From assembly GCF_024679245.1 (NCBI RefSeq), contig NC_090184.1:4840547-4904546 (forward strand): a stretch of DNA of 64,000 nucleotides. Reading direction: 5' to 3'. Position numbers and translations under genes: made by a program. This document shows, piece after piece, positions 22,531-32,854 of this stretch (position 1 is its first letter; every line of letters starts with the position of its first letter). Origin of the DNA: Pseudorasbora parva (taxonomy: Eukaryota > Chordata > Actinopteri > Cypriniformes > Gobionidae). A model generated the notes under the pieces. That model did not search any database. It was given only the letters and a program-made list of their open reading frames with translations, and had not been told where the DNA came from.

Positions 22531-22889
22531 AAGAAAAATTAGAATATTTTATTAGATATTTTAATTATATATATCTTTTATGATTGCATTTTCTAAAGAC
22601 ATGGCCACAAGTACAGTCTAAGGGTATGTTTACATGACAACGATGTAAGCAAGTGTTTTTCATGCACAGATGACAACATTTTCAAAACGAACCTGTTCAC
22701 ACAGATCCGCAAAATGACTAAAAACACAGTATTATTCATGCCAAGCCAGTATATGGCAATGTCATTTTGTAAAGAAACACTACATGCATGTAGACTGAAC
22801 ACGTAACCTATGCGAAGGACATCATTGTTAAAAAAATATATATTTTTAGTTGACAACAGCATCAAGAGCACTAGGAACGCCCACAACCC
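22531..22889. other. AT-rich non-coding sequence
   Basis: Nothing recognisable between the LINE and DIRS fragments. Confidence 0.45.
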
Positions 22890-23705
22890 TTAACTAAAAT
22901 GAACCATGGTTCCCTTTTGAGTTGGTCTCTCAACACTGCGTTATCGAAGATGTCGCTATGGGAGTTATACCCTCCTTCCTCGAATCTACTGAAGCCTTAA
23001 GAAATCTTTCAGGTGGGAATGTGCGAAATAGAGGCGGGCTGCCCCACACTATAAGGCAGAATCTTTCTCCTTCCGCTTCAAGAAACCATCTATAGCTCGC
23101 CATTCTACACTCATCTAGGGGACTGTGTCTGGACTGGAAATTTTTTCTTTCAGATGCCTTCCAGACCGCTGTGTTTCTGCCTTGGCGATGCTCACTCAGA
23201 AGCAGCTCGGCATGAGAGGACCTTAGGGACTCTGGTGATGAGCTCATGCCAACTAAGCTTCCGCATTCCTCTCACCCAACCCTTCAGGACATAGTCCTAG
23301 TTTCTCATGCTCTCCCCTCTGTGGTGGAGCTGCAAGCCGAGTGCGGAGACTTCAGCTAGGGTTCTCATGTTGGCACAGGTCCTGAATGGCCCTTGCTCTT
23401 TATACGTGTCATGTACAAAGCACAAATCACTGATCCAAATTGCCTCAGGGCAGTGGCCTGCCATGTACAGAAGACAAAATTCCCGGCACTCACACAATAT
23501 AAACAGCCCCCTGTCTCAGTGCAGCGGTCTATTGTGTACAGATGACAAAATTCCAGACACTGATATAAACAGCCCCACGCCTCGGGGCAGCGGTCGGCTG
23601 TGTGTAGAAATCCCCGACACTCACTTGACATAAGCAGCCTCCCGCCTCAGAGCAACGATCTGTGCTAAGACCTGCTATGCATAAACGACAAGCTCTTTGG
23701 TCGCT
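22890..23705 (+). mobile_element. second DIRS-like fragment (5' end and gag)
   Basis: The + strand opens with a terminal-repeat-like stretch (GTTCCCTTTTGAGTTGGTCT, then GATGTCGCTATGGGAG). At 23168-23260 a frame gives the Cys-x-Cys-Leu-Gly-x-x-His block CFCLGDAHSEAARHERTLG, which is characteristic of the N-terminal zinc-binding part of fish DIRS gag. It is followed by about four imperfect 65-bp units (23441-23690). There is no RT or recombinase. It is separate from the 0.5-3.4 kb element. Confidence 0.65.
23441..23690 (+). repeat. imperfect ~65-bp tandem repeat in the DIRS-like fragment
   Basis: Units built on GCCTCAGGGCAGTGGCCTGC, ACAAAATTCCCGGCACTCAC and ATAAACAGCCCC recur about four times with 10-30% divergence. 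Confidence 0.7.
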
Positions 23706-23712
23706 ACACATA

Positions 23713-24023
23713 CAGTGGGGCAAAAAATGTATTTAGTCAGCCACCAATTATGCAAGTTCTCCCAGTTAAAAAGATGAGATTTTCATCATAGGCACACTTC
23801 AACTATGAGAGACAGAATTAGAAGACAAAAAAAATCCAATTGTCTGGTTTCAAAGAATTTATTTGCAAATTATTGTAGAAAATAAGTATTTGGTCACCTA
23901 CAAAAGCAAGATTTCTGGCTCTCACAGACCTGTAACTTCTTCATTAAGAGGCTCCTCTGTCCTCCACTCGTTACCTGTATTAATGGCACCTGTTTGAACT
24001 CATTATCAGTATAAAAGGTCTCC
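23713..24023 (-). mobile_element. Tc1/mariner 3' end fragment
   Basis: A terminal repeat, CAGTGGGGCAAAAAATGTAT, lies directly after TA (23711-23712), and TATTTAGTCAGCCACCAATT is its continuation in a known teleost Tc1-like family. About 310 bp of the untranslated end are present and abut the RNase H of the Gmr1-like element at about 24023. The other end is missing, so either the insertion was later truncated or the junction is a deletion. Confidence 0.7.
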
Positions 24024-24890
24024 TTTTCAATGGTTGAATAATGTACTTGATGCAAATTAGATTTTCTAGAGAAAAAACTGACCGGATGGTCTACCCCATT
24101 TTCATCAGTCTGTATTAATACAGCACCAGCACCGACCTGGCTAGCATCCACCTGGATCTGAAAAGGTGACTCAAAGTGTGGAGCCGCCAAGACGGGTGCC
24201 GTGCTGAGCAACCTCTTAATATTTTCAAATGCCTGTTGGCACAGTAAAGACCACTCAAATTTTTCTTTGATCTTCAGCAAATCTGTTAAAGGAGCTACTA
24301 CAGATGAAAAGTTTGGGCAAAAACTTCTGTAATAACATACCATGCCAAAAAAACGCATTAACTCCTGCTTAGTACTTGGTGGAGGAAAGTTATCAACGGC
24401 CAGAACCTTAGCCCGCACCGGACGCACCATACCTTGCCCAACTACTTTACCTAAATACGTTAACATTGCCCTGGTGAACTCACACTTCGCCAGGTTAACT
24501 GTAAATCGAGTATTCAGCAAGACTTTCAAACAGAGCTCGGACATGGCAGAGATGTTGTTCCCAGGTCTGACTGTAGACCACAGTCAGGTATACAGTGCAG
24601 CCATCTAGGTATACAGTGCAGCCCTCCAAGCCAGAGGACACCTGGTTCATCAAGCACTGGAAAGTGGCAGGAGCATTTCTAAGGCCGAAACTCATCACAG
24701 AATAAGAGAATAATCCAAATGAAGTGATGAATGATGCAATCTCTTGAGCACGTGGAGTAAGAGGCACTTGCCAGTAACCCTTTAATAGGTAGAATTTACA
24801 GACATAGGTAGCAGGACCAATTTGGTCAATACAATCCTCCATGCGTGGCAGAGGGAAAGAATCAGGCTTTGTAACATTATTTAATTTTTG
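24021..24890 (-). pseudogene. Gmr1-like reverse transcriptase/RNase H remnant with destroyed active site
   Basis: RT blocks run from about 24890 (TDYQKLNNVTKPDSFPLPRM) into the frame 24842-24495: KGYWQVPLTPRAQEIASFIT and MSFGLRNAPATFQCLMN. The catalytic YLDD position at about 24600 is lost because a 21-bp in-frame tandem duplication (24586-24606 against 24607-24627) replaces the paired Asp by Asp-Gly. A frameshift near 24500-24540 leads to 24544-24021 with VNLAKCEFTRAMLTYLGKVV and ELMRFFGMVCYYRSF, then the RNase H start FQIQVDASQVGAGAVL and the block HYSTIEKE, where the Tc1 fragment takes over. Not functional. Confidence 0.8.
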
Positions 24891-24919
24891 ATAATCTGTA
24901 AAGAACCGACACGTTCCAT

Positions 24920-26222
24920 GAACTCCCGGAATTCAGTCTTCCTATCAAACCAGCATTTAATTTTCCTTTGCTTTTTCAACAAATTCTCTTTAGAGAATTC
25001 CCCTGCTAAAAACAACCGTCTTCGGAAACCATGTAACAAATTCACTTGAGGTTCATCCTTCTGTAAACTATCACGAAGGACTGCAAGTGGTCCATGCACC
25101 TTATGCCCAAAAACTAAATAATTTAGACTAAACCCTAAACTGTCCTGCAACACTTCCCGAGCTGCCAACAACAACCATGGCAAACCCTCCTCCCAACCAC
25201 GATTGAGCTCCACAGTACGCCCGCAACAGAGATTTTAAGGTCTGGTGGAAGCATTCCAAAACCCCTTGAGCATGGTAGGCAGTAGATTAATTATGCCTCA
25301 CCCCAAGCTGTTTCAACACCTCCTGAAACATACCAGAGGTAAAATTAGTTCCTTGATCACATTCAATGACCTTAGGAATCACAAAAATGGATATAAATTG
25401 AGTCAAGGCCTTTACCACTGAATGAGTTATGATGGAACGGAGAGGATAAGCAGCTGGATATCTTGTACTTTGACACATGACAGTAAGTAGATAGATGTTA
25501 CCTGACTTTGATGGTGGCAACGGACTCACACAGTCTATCACCAGATGTTGGAACGGTGGTTCCACAGCGGGAATCGGATACAAGGGAACTGGTTTGAGAG
25601 GCTGGTTAGGTTTACCTGTTAATTGGCATGTCTGACAAGTTTTAATACACTGTCGAACATCTTTCTTCATTCAAGGCCAATAAAAGTAACGTAACACCTG
25701 ATTGTACACCTTATTAACCCCGAAATGTCCAGCTACATCTCCATGAGCAGTTTTCAAAACTGTATTTATCAGTGATGTTGGTACAACAACCTGAACAGAT
25801 ACCTGACCCAACAATTCCTCTTTACCAGATAACCACTTCTTAAGTAGTATGCCATCTTCAACAAAATACCCCCTTGCTACTTCCCTCATCTTTCCATAAG
25901 GTAAAACAGAAGCAAACACCTCCTTTAGAGTGTCATCCTCCTGCTGAGCTTTAATCAGATCCTCAGGTAGGGTAAAGGAAGAGAGAACCGAGAGGCCATT
26001 CACAGATCTCTTTGACAAATCTTCAGGTTTAGACTCCACAACCTGCAAGACATCAGAATTATTTTTGCTCATAGCACGAGTGACTGCACACGAGACAAAC
26101 ACATCAGGTAACTGTGTAACAACAGTTTGGTCCTCTAAAGAGGGAGAAGTGGTTACAATTGGTTGCGGGGGCACACCTCTCCAAACACGGCCCCCAGCCA
26201 GATTATTTCCTAATATAACCAA
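24920..26222 (-). pseudogene. Gmr1-like integrase, DDE residues visible but frame broken
   Basis: The frame 26222-25671 ends in the His-His half of the HHCC zinc module (AHGDVAGHFGVNKVYNQVLR) and meets an in-frame TGA. The same frame resumes at 25670-25287 with CIKTCQTCQ (the two Cys) and the catalytic core: first Asp in HLVIDCVSPLP, second Asp in VIECDQGTNFTSG. The catalytic Glu is readable at 25254-25256 in a GVLECFHQTLKSLL block just after a stop. The C-terminal domain continues in a shifted frame, 25213-24950, with RGWEEGLPWLLLAAREVLQ and FGHKVHGPLAVLRDSLQ. The active enzyme would insert the cDNA; here at least two stops and one shift prevent it. Confidence 0.8.
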
Positions 26223-26710
26223 TATACTACTGGCAGTGAAGGTCGTACACCTACAACCACTGTACCACTAACCAGTTCAGACTGAAGAACTACTGTATGT
26301 AATGGAACAGAAAAACGCTGCAATCCAATTCCCTTTATCAGCACCTCTCTACCCGTACTTGAAGCAGCAGAAAAGGGTAAAGAAGACTCCAAAATGAATG
26401 TCTCTGAGGCTCCCGTATCTCTCAAAGTCTTGACAGGAACTTTATCACTGCTCCCAACGAGAGACACAAAATCATCTGTAATCAATGGAGCATACATTTG
26501 CTTTTCATTATGCGAACCTGCCTCTTCTAGCTTTCGATTACACTCACCACCATTATCAGAAAGATTAGGAACTCCAGAAACTATTGTAGACCCCAACAGA
26601 GCTGGCTTTGGTTCAGACTTGACATAACTTAATTTTGCTTTTAAAGTAGGATAATTTTTTCCCCCAATGACCTCTTTTAAGACAGTAAGCACACTGATCA
26701 TCTGTCCCAA
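26210..26710 (-). pseudogene. Gmr1-like protease remnant
   Basis: A 166-residue minus-strand frame. The aspartic protease signature is LRDTGASETFILESSLPF (Asp-Thr-Gly-Ala), preceded by a PLITDDFVSL block and followed by EVLIKGIGLQRFSVPLHTV and a VGVRPSLPV stretch. It shifts into the next frame at about 26215. The enzyme would cleave the gag-pol polyprotein. Confidence 0.75.
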
Positions 26711-26750
26711 CAGAAAACTTTGATTTACTCACAGGCCTACCAGTCAAAAA

Positions 26751-27692
26751 TCAAGAGGATTCATCATTCTCCAAAGTCTCTGCAGGACGCCAACGGTTCT
26801 TTCTCTCCTCACCCTTGTGTGTGAGAACATACTCATCAGCAAGAACTGATGCCTCCTCCGCCGTTTTAACTTTTCGCTCTGCTATAAAAACAGCCACATC
26901 ATCAGACAGAGTATTCTTAAACTGTTCCAACAACATCACTTCATAAAGAGTCTCATAGATATCTGCATAAGACCACCGATCAAATTGAATGCGCAGATTT
27001 CTTGCAAACTCTGAAAAAGATTGTTGCCCTCCTTTATGCAAAACTGTAAACTTTTGTCTGTATGCTTTAGGAACTAGCTCATATGCTTTCAATATCGCTT
27101 CCTTCACTTTTGTATAGACCTGATTATCCGCCACACTAAGTGTAGAATAGGCCTTTTGAGCTTTACCTTGAAGTACACATTGCAATAATATTGTTCGTTC
27201 ACTATCTTTCCATCCCATCAAGTTGGCTAAATGCTCAAATACACTAAAGAAAGTGTCTAATTCATCTTCATTGAACTTGGGCATAAGATTAAGACTTCTT
27301 GCAACATCAAAACCCTGCAAAAATGAACTACTCATTTGTGGTTGTGCTATACTAGACCGAGCCTTTAGTTGAGCTTCTCTAATTAACTGCAGTCTCTGTT
27401 CTTCTAGATCTAATTCACGAAAATCAAGTTCCTGGTTTCTTTTACTATTTTCCATTTCTAAGAGCATCAAGTCTCTGTGCTGCTCATAAGTTAAGGAACT
27501 TTTTTGATTAACTTTCTCCTTAGGATCTTGAATTTCCGACACAGTTTGTTTCTCATGCCCAGATGTAAACACACCCAAATCTGCCAAGGCTGATTTTACA
27601 ATTAATCCTATATTTTCTTTTAGACGTTTTTCTTTAGCTGTAATCCCAATGTCAAAATGTGCTGCTACCTCTATCAATTGGTCTTTAGACAT
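26751..27692 (-). pseudogene. Gmr1-like gag (capsid, SCAN-related), open frame intact over 313 aa
   Basis: A 313-residue uninterrupted frame starting MSKDQLIEVAAHFDIG. Residues 1-40 look like the short N-terminal helical module of these gags. Residues 60-115 are a charged, coiled-coil-like stretch with ELDFRELDLEEQRLQLIREA. Residues 130-290 form the SCAN-like capsid domain, with LNLMPKFNEDELDTFFSVFE, WKDSERTILLQCVLQGKAQ, AYSTLSV, YRQKFTVL and DRWSYADIYETLYEVMLLEQF. The CCHC knuckle lies past the stop in another frame (about 26660-26695; two Cys and the His visible, last Cys not seen). It is the best preserved frame of the element. A domesticated role cannot be excluded but nothing supports it. 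Confidence 0.75.
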
Positions 27693-29843
27693 TTTGTCTA
27701 TCTCCTAAAAACAACCGTTACAGTTCATTCAGTAACATTAGTTTTGATTCATATGCTGTTTAATGATGATGATCACAATATTTTACATATGCATATGATT
27801 ACATGCTATTGCTTGTTTTACTGCACCTTACTCGCATGTGCTTTGATCAGGAGGTTCAGTGTTCATTCAGAAGATGCGCAATAGTGCCCCCTAGCGTCCG
27901 ACAGTGAAAACGCGGAAACCCGGAAAATTCTGTGTTTGGCCTTGAAACATTTTCTCACAAATAACGGAAAATCAAGACCAAAGCAAACTGAAGAAATAAA
28001 TTAAACACGGAAAACAGGCAAACAGGGTAATCCTGAGAACAGGCAAAGAGTCAAAACCATGGAACAGAAAACCAAAAGAGAAATGCAGTGTAACATATAA
28101 AAGACTTTGCAATGAGTGACTCATTTGACAAGGTTTATATACAGTGCATCCCAATTTGCATACTATACGTCCTAAACATTATTCAAAATTAAAATGAAAT
28201 TTGAAATAATTATTCCAAAGATACCAGGATGGTCTACTATTTACTGTTAGAATACGAAGTGTAGATCGACGCACACTCTAACAGCTAATATTACCCACAA
28301 CTCATTGCGCGTAAGACAAGGATTTGATTGGAAGTGCAAGCGCTGGGGAAAAGTGTTAAACAACTACAGACAGATGGGGTGTGCGATTAGTTACGGTTAA
28401 GTCTAGATAGGCGTTTAGGTTTAGATGAAGGTGTTTCACAGCCTCTAAGTTTAAAAGTGACTTGAGTGATCTGTGTTTCATAAATCTCTAAGCTATTGAT
28501 AAAGGACTTTTTGCATGAAATTTCACTAATGTGACCGCACCTTTAAGGGGCCATTACATTTACCATTGTTCAGCTAATTTTCAAAGATGAGATCCAGTAA
28601 TTTCAGTAAGAATATACTGGGCGAAAAATTGGCTCACACAGATTTCACAACATTGTCAAGTTGGACATATGGATTCGCCGTGTTGATCATGCTTTTGAAA
28701 GACATGTGCGAACTGTGCTTCATGCGTCACTACATTATGGACAACAATTGACCTTTTTTTGCCCACAAAATATTGCAAATTTGTCCGCACCTTTATTCAT
28801 GAAATTACCAGATACTAGAACTGTGGGTTAACCGTGGGATTGATAATCATGATTTCACCAAGCAGGATCAGCATAATTTTGATCCTAAATCAATATTCCT
28901 GTCATAGAATCAGAAAGTAAAAGTTTGAGGTTATAGTGCCTTATCAGCCATCATTCCCTTTGATTTGGGTATAGTTCAAGTGGGGGGTTGGACTATTTCT
29001 CTTTAACAACAAAAGATGTTTTACATGGCAAAATAAACCTTTGTCCCGTGACCCAGAGGAACATAATCACCATGTAATAGCTTCTAGTGATGAATCCTCA
29101 TACTCATTCAAACCAACGTCACTATCTCTCACATTTCTAGGTCAAAAATCTGAAATATAAAGATTTAAAAGTAGTGCAGTCTGATTATTTAGTAGTGGTC
29201 TGTGAATAGACAAACAACAGCGCTTGGAAATGTCAATTACAAGAGCACCCGGAAGCCCCAGGTAGGTTCAGATAAAACCTGCAGAGCAGATTAAACATTT
29301 GAACAAGAAGAGGCGCTATATGGATTGTTCCAGAAAACACAGTGTGTGTTTAATGACACTGCTGTAATGGGAGTGAGCCTCTAATGGGAATGTGCATCAC
29401 ATTTCTCTGAAGTCTCAAGAATTATTGTGCCTTAATGTGATTCTTTATAGGAATTTTAATATCTTACCAGAGTGATGACTGTAATAAAATGCAGTAGATT
29501 GAATATTGAGATATGCTTTTTGTAAAATGTGTTATTTTTTGTTAAGTTTTGAGTTGTGAAAAATGAAGTCATCCATTATTCTTAGTATAAATGACTAGCT
29601 GTCATAAAATCAACCATTTAAGTCAACCAATAAAAATAAATTGTTTGCACACAGTATACAGTTCACTAAACCCATTATTGACATCTGTTACATAACTGTT
29701 ACTTTGATTATTCCTCTCATTAAACTATTCAAAACATTTAATTTATATCAAATAATTATTGACCACATATCCAAAGCAACAAAACAGTGTCCTTGGGCCT
29801 ATTTTTTGCATAATTGTTATTATTTCAAACATTGATTTATATA
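27693..29843. other. non-coding, partly repeat-like
   Basis: 27980-28080 (ACAGGCAAACAGGGTAATCC and similar) resembles common fish LTR-retrotransposon flanking sequence, but no LTR boundaries could be set. 28145-28350 (GCATCCCAATTTGCATACTA) and 28520-28805 (paired TGTGACCGCACCTTT-like and TTGTCCGCACCTTTATTCAT blocks) look like decayed dispersed repeats. 28900-29600 shows nothing recognisable. Confidence 0.4.
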
Positions 29844-31125
29844 CAGTTCTGGTCAGAATTATTGGCACCCCTGGTATATATGATCAAAGATGGCTGTAAA
29901 AATGTATCTGCATTGTTTATCCTTTTGATCTTTTATTTAAAAATGTGCAACAATCTAACCTTTCATTGGAGTAAAATAATTGAAAGTAGGGAGTAAATCA
30001 CATTATGAAATAAATGCTTTTCTCCAAAGTACATTGGCCATAATTATTGTCAACCCTAAAAAAATGTATCAGTAAAACATCTCTCAAGTATATTTCCATT
30101 AATATTTAAAATTGTTTAGCACATCAGGGTTATATGAGCATCTATGACTTCTATGACGTCTTGTTTCAGGAGTATCAATATTATGAAACAGAAAGGCCAA
30201 ATTCCCTTCATCATTCATCATAATGAGTAAAACCTCAGAATATAGTTGTGATGTGCACTGAAAGTGGCCGAAGGAAAACAGCTAAAGCATTGAAAATCCA
30301 CATTTCCACCATCAAGGCAATAATTTAGAAGTACCAATCAACTAAAGATGTTACGAATCTGCCTGGAAGAGGACGTGTGTCTATATCGTCCTAATGCACG
30401 AGAGGAGGAGAGTTTGAGTGGACAAAGACTCTCCAAGATCACAGATGGAGAATTACAGAGATTTGTTGACTCTTGATGTCAGAAAGACTTATTAATAAAA
30501 ATGTAACCACCCCTATAAATCACCACAAGTTGTTTGGGAGGGTTTCAGGAAAAATCCTCCTCGCTTATCCAGAAACAAACTCCAGCATATTTAGATGTCA
30601 GACACGAGTCGACTGGAGCTTAATTCAGACAGGACCTGGGGCTGTGGTCAGATTAAACAAACAAAAAAAATAACTTTTTGGCAGAAAACCCACCAGATGT
30701 GTTTGGTGCAAACAGGGATAAAAGGTACCCCATGTCCACAGTTAAATACAATGCTGGATCTTTAATGTTGTGGGCCTATTTTTTTTATATGGAGGTCCTG
30801 GACATCTGGTTCAGATACTAGGTCTCATGGATTCCAGCAAATCCTCTAAACCTGACGGCCTCTGCTAGAAATCTTATAATGGGCCGTGGTTGGATCTCCC
30901 ATCAGGACAAACGATCCAAAACAAACATCAAAATCAACACACAAATGTGTCGCTGAGCACACAATGAAGCTTCTGCCATGACCGTCCCAGTTCCCTGACC
31001 TAAACCCTTTAGAGAATGAGTGATGAACTGAAGAGAAGACAAACCAATATGGGTCTGTGAATCTGAAGGATCTGGAGAAATGGTCTCTGATCTTTTCAGG
31101 TGTTCTCCAAACTCAATAGTGTGCG
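29844..31125 (+). pseudogene. Tc1/mariner transposon with decayed transposase
   Basis: Starts after TA (29842-29843) with a terminal sequence CAGTTCTGGTCAGAATTATT followed by GGCACCCCTG, as in a common teleost Tc1 family. From about 30240 to 31120 the + strand reads as a degraded transposase: Arg-rich helix-turn-helix region (30260-30340), a DDE domain with text matching the aspartate-bearing central motif (30720-30800) and the PDLNP region (30990-31020). Multiple stops and shifts. The right terminal repeat is not seen; a different MITE follows at 31150. Confidence 0.7.
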
Positions 31126-31149
31126 ATAATGTGCAAAGTCATAACATAA

Positions 31150-31487
31150 AGATACGTTTATAAATAATTAGCTAATGATTAATTAAAGCAGACAACTGTA
31201 AGTTGAAATACATGGCTTTGACCCCTTGTGCCAGGTAATACATTAATTTAAACTATTACTTAATATAATATGTTATTAAGGCATTAATACATTATGAAAT
31301 ATTTAACTAATAACAATTTAATGATTACTTAATCTATTAATCATGTAAAATCTTCATTAGTTGCTGATGCAGTAGTAATAAACGAGTTAGTTCACCATAA
31401 GTAATACATTAACTCAAGATTATCTGTTCATTAGTTAAGCATGAATTAATGCATATTAGTGCACTCGTATTGTAAAGTGTTACCATT
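31150..31487 (-). mobile_element. MITE, TAACACTTTA-ended family A
   Basis: Inverted relative of 7671-7985. Ends with ACAATACGAGTGCACTAATA in reverse complement, preceded at its outer edge by GGTAACACTTT, and carries the shared CATGGCTTTGACCCCTTGTG block. Confidence 0.7.
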
Positions 31488-31649
31488 TTGTCCTTACTGG
31501 GGTAAAACACGAACACTATTTTTGAAGACACATTTTCTTTTCCAACAGAACTGCGTGCTAAAACAGAGAATGTGGGTTTTTGTTTAGGACATTTTTTAAG
31601 GAAATATAATTGGAACATTGTAAGTGCCTATTTTTATGTATACCATAAG

Positions 31650-31891
31650 GGTCTCTGGAACCGCCAAAGGAAGAGAAGTCACTGTGAGCAGCAGATCCAG
31701 CGCCGCGATCGAGTCCATGTGCGAGCGAGCGAGCGAGCGACATCTCAAGGCACCTCCTTCTTGCGCTTCAGGTTAGCTTGATAAACCTCAGCTCCTCAAA
31801 CCACCAGTTACTCCTCCAGCACAGCACAGCACACACACGTCTGAGAGAGCCGTATCGACCTGCAGTCACGGACACACGCCAGTCACACACG
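31650..31891 (+). promoter_or_regulatory. candidate promoter-proximal non-coding first exon with splice donor
   Basis: A GC-richer, CpG-containing segment in an AT-rich setting, free of obvious transposon sequence. It includes a short GCGA run (31721-31739) and ends in a strong donor, CACG before GTAAGA at 31892-31897; a second donor-like GTGAGT lies 11 bases on at 31903. There is no long open frame. The nearest downstream same-strand acceptor that precedes a coding exon is at 46640-46641, so I infer that this is a 5' untranslated exon of the NPY receptor gene, with an intron of about 14.7 kb. The start site is not visible. Confidence 0.4.
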
Positions 31892-32120
31892 GTAAGATGC
31901 GCGTGAGTGGAGTTTCGCCAATGGGTTTTAATGAAGGGAACTTGGCGAAACGTTCAGTGCGTTTGTTTCAAGGCATTGTGGATTCAGCCTCCTTCATTTA
32001 TGGACGCAGGGGGTCTGAAAGATGTTGCTTACTTTCTAAGTCGTAAACGTGACATTGGAGACTCCGATGATGATCGGTTCAGATCGGATCAATTGTTTAG
32101 CCCTGTCAGCTACGCATGAT

Positions 32121-32247
32121 CATTCTATTCTATTCTATTCTTTTCTATTCTATTCTATTCTATTCTATTCTATTCTATTCTATTCTATTCTATTCTATTC
32201 TATTCTATTCTATTCTATTCTATTCTATTCTATTCTATTCTATTCTC
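32121..32247. repeat. (ATTCT)n array 1
   Basis: About 25 units of the pentamer ATTCT, one early unit altered. Confidence 0.97.
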
Positions 32248-32324
32248 CTTCACTGTTTGTTTTTTCTGTTGTTTTCTATATGGACAAATTCTGGTCTCCT
32301 ATTGCCATTTTTTGCTGTCATATA

Positions 32325-32402
32325 TTAATTATATTATATTATATTATATTATATTATATTATATTATATTATATTATATTATATTATATTATATTATATT
32401 AT
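32325..32402. repeat. (ATATT)n array
   Basis: About 15 units of a related pentamer, separated from the first array by a spacer of about 80 bp. Confidence 0.95.
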
Positions 32403-32478
32403 CCTTCACAGCTTTATTCTGTTGTTTACTATATGGACAAATTCTGGTCTCCCATTGTGTATTTTTTGTTGTTGTAAT

Positions 32479-32563
32479 ATTCTATTCTATTCTATTCTAT
32501 TCTATTCTATTCTATTCTATTCTATTCTATTCTATTCTATTCTATTCTATTCTATTCTATTCA
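32479..32563. repeat. (ATTCT)n array 2
   Basis: About 17 ATTCT units. The spacer before it (32403-32478) matches the spacer after array 1 (TATGGACAAATTCTGGTCTC in both). Confidence 0.97.
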
Positions 32564-32586
32564 GTTTAATGTGTGCATGTGTGGGA

Positions 32587-32853
<267 letters not shown>

Positions 32854-32854
<1 letters not shown>

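Larger units (their letters stand above)
24021..27692 (-). mobile_element. Gmr1-like Ty3/gypsy retrotransposon (gag-PR-IN-RT-RH order)
   Basis: Read on the minus strand the modules run gag (27692-26751), protease (26710-26210), integrase (26222 to about 24920), reverse transcriptase (about 24890-24495) and RNase H (to about 24021). Integrase ahead of reverse transcriptase is the opposite of standard Ty3/gypsy and is the known hallmark of the Gmr1 lineage, whose capsid gave rise to the vertebrate SCAN domain. The modules are broken by frameshifts and stops, and a deletion joins the integrase C-terminus to the RT N-terminus at about 24920. The 3' end is cut by a Tc1 fragment. LTRs were not identified. 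Confidence 0.8.

Noticed and set aside
26751..27692. Gag frame as a domesticated SCAN-family host gene
   Set aside because: It is followed directly by decayed protease, integrase and RT of the same element, with no zinc-finger or other host domain. One open frame is not enough evidence.
31572..31781. 69-codon frame over the candidate first exon
   Set aside because: Low similarity to anything known, and the frame does not extend into the donor-flanked end. A non-coding exon is more likely.
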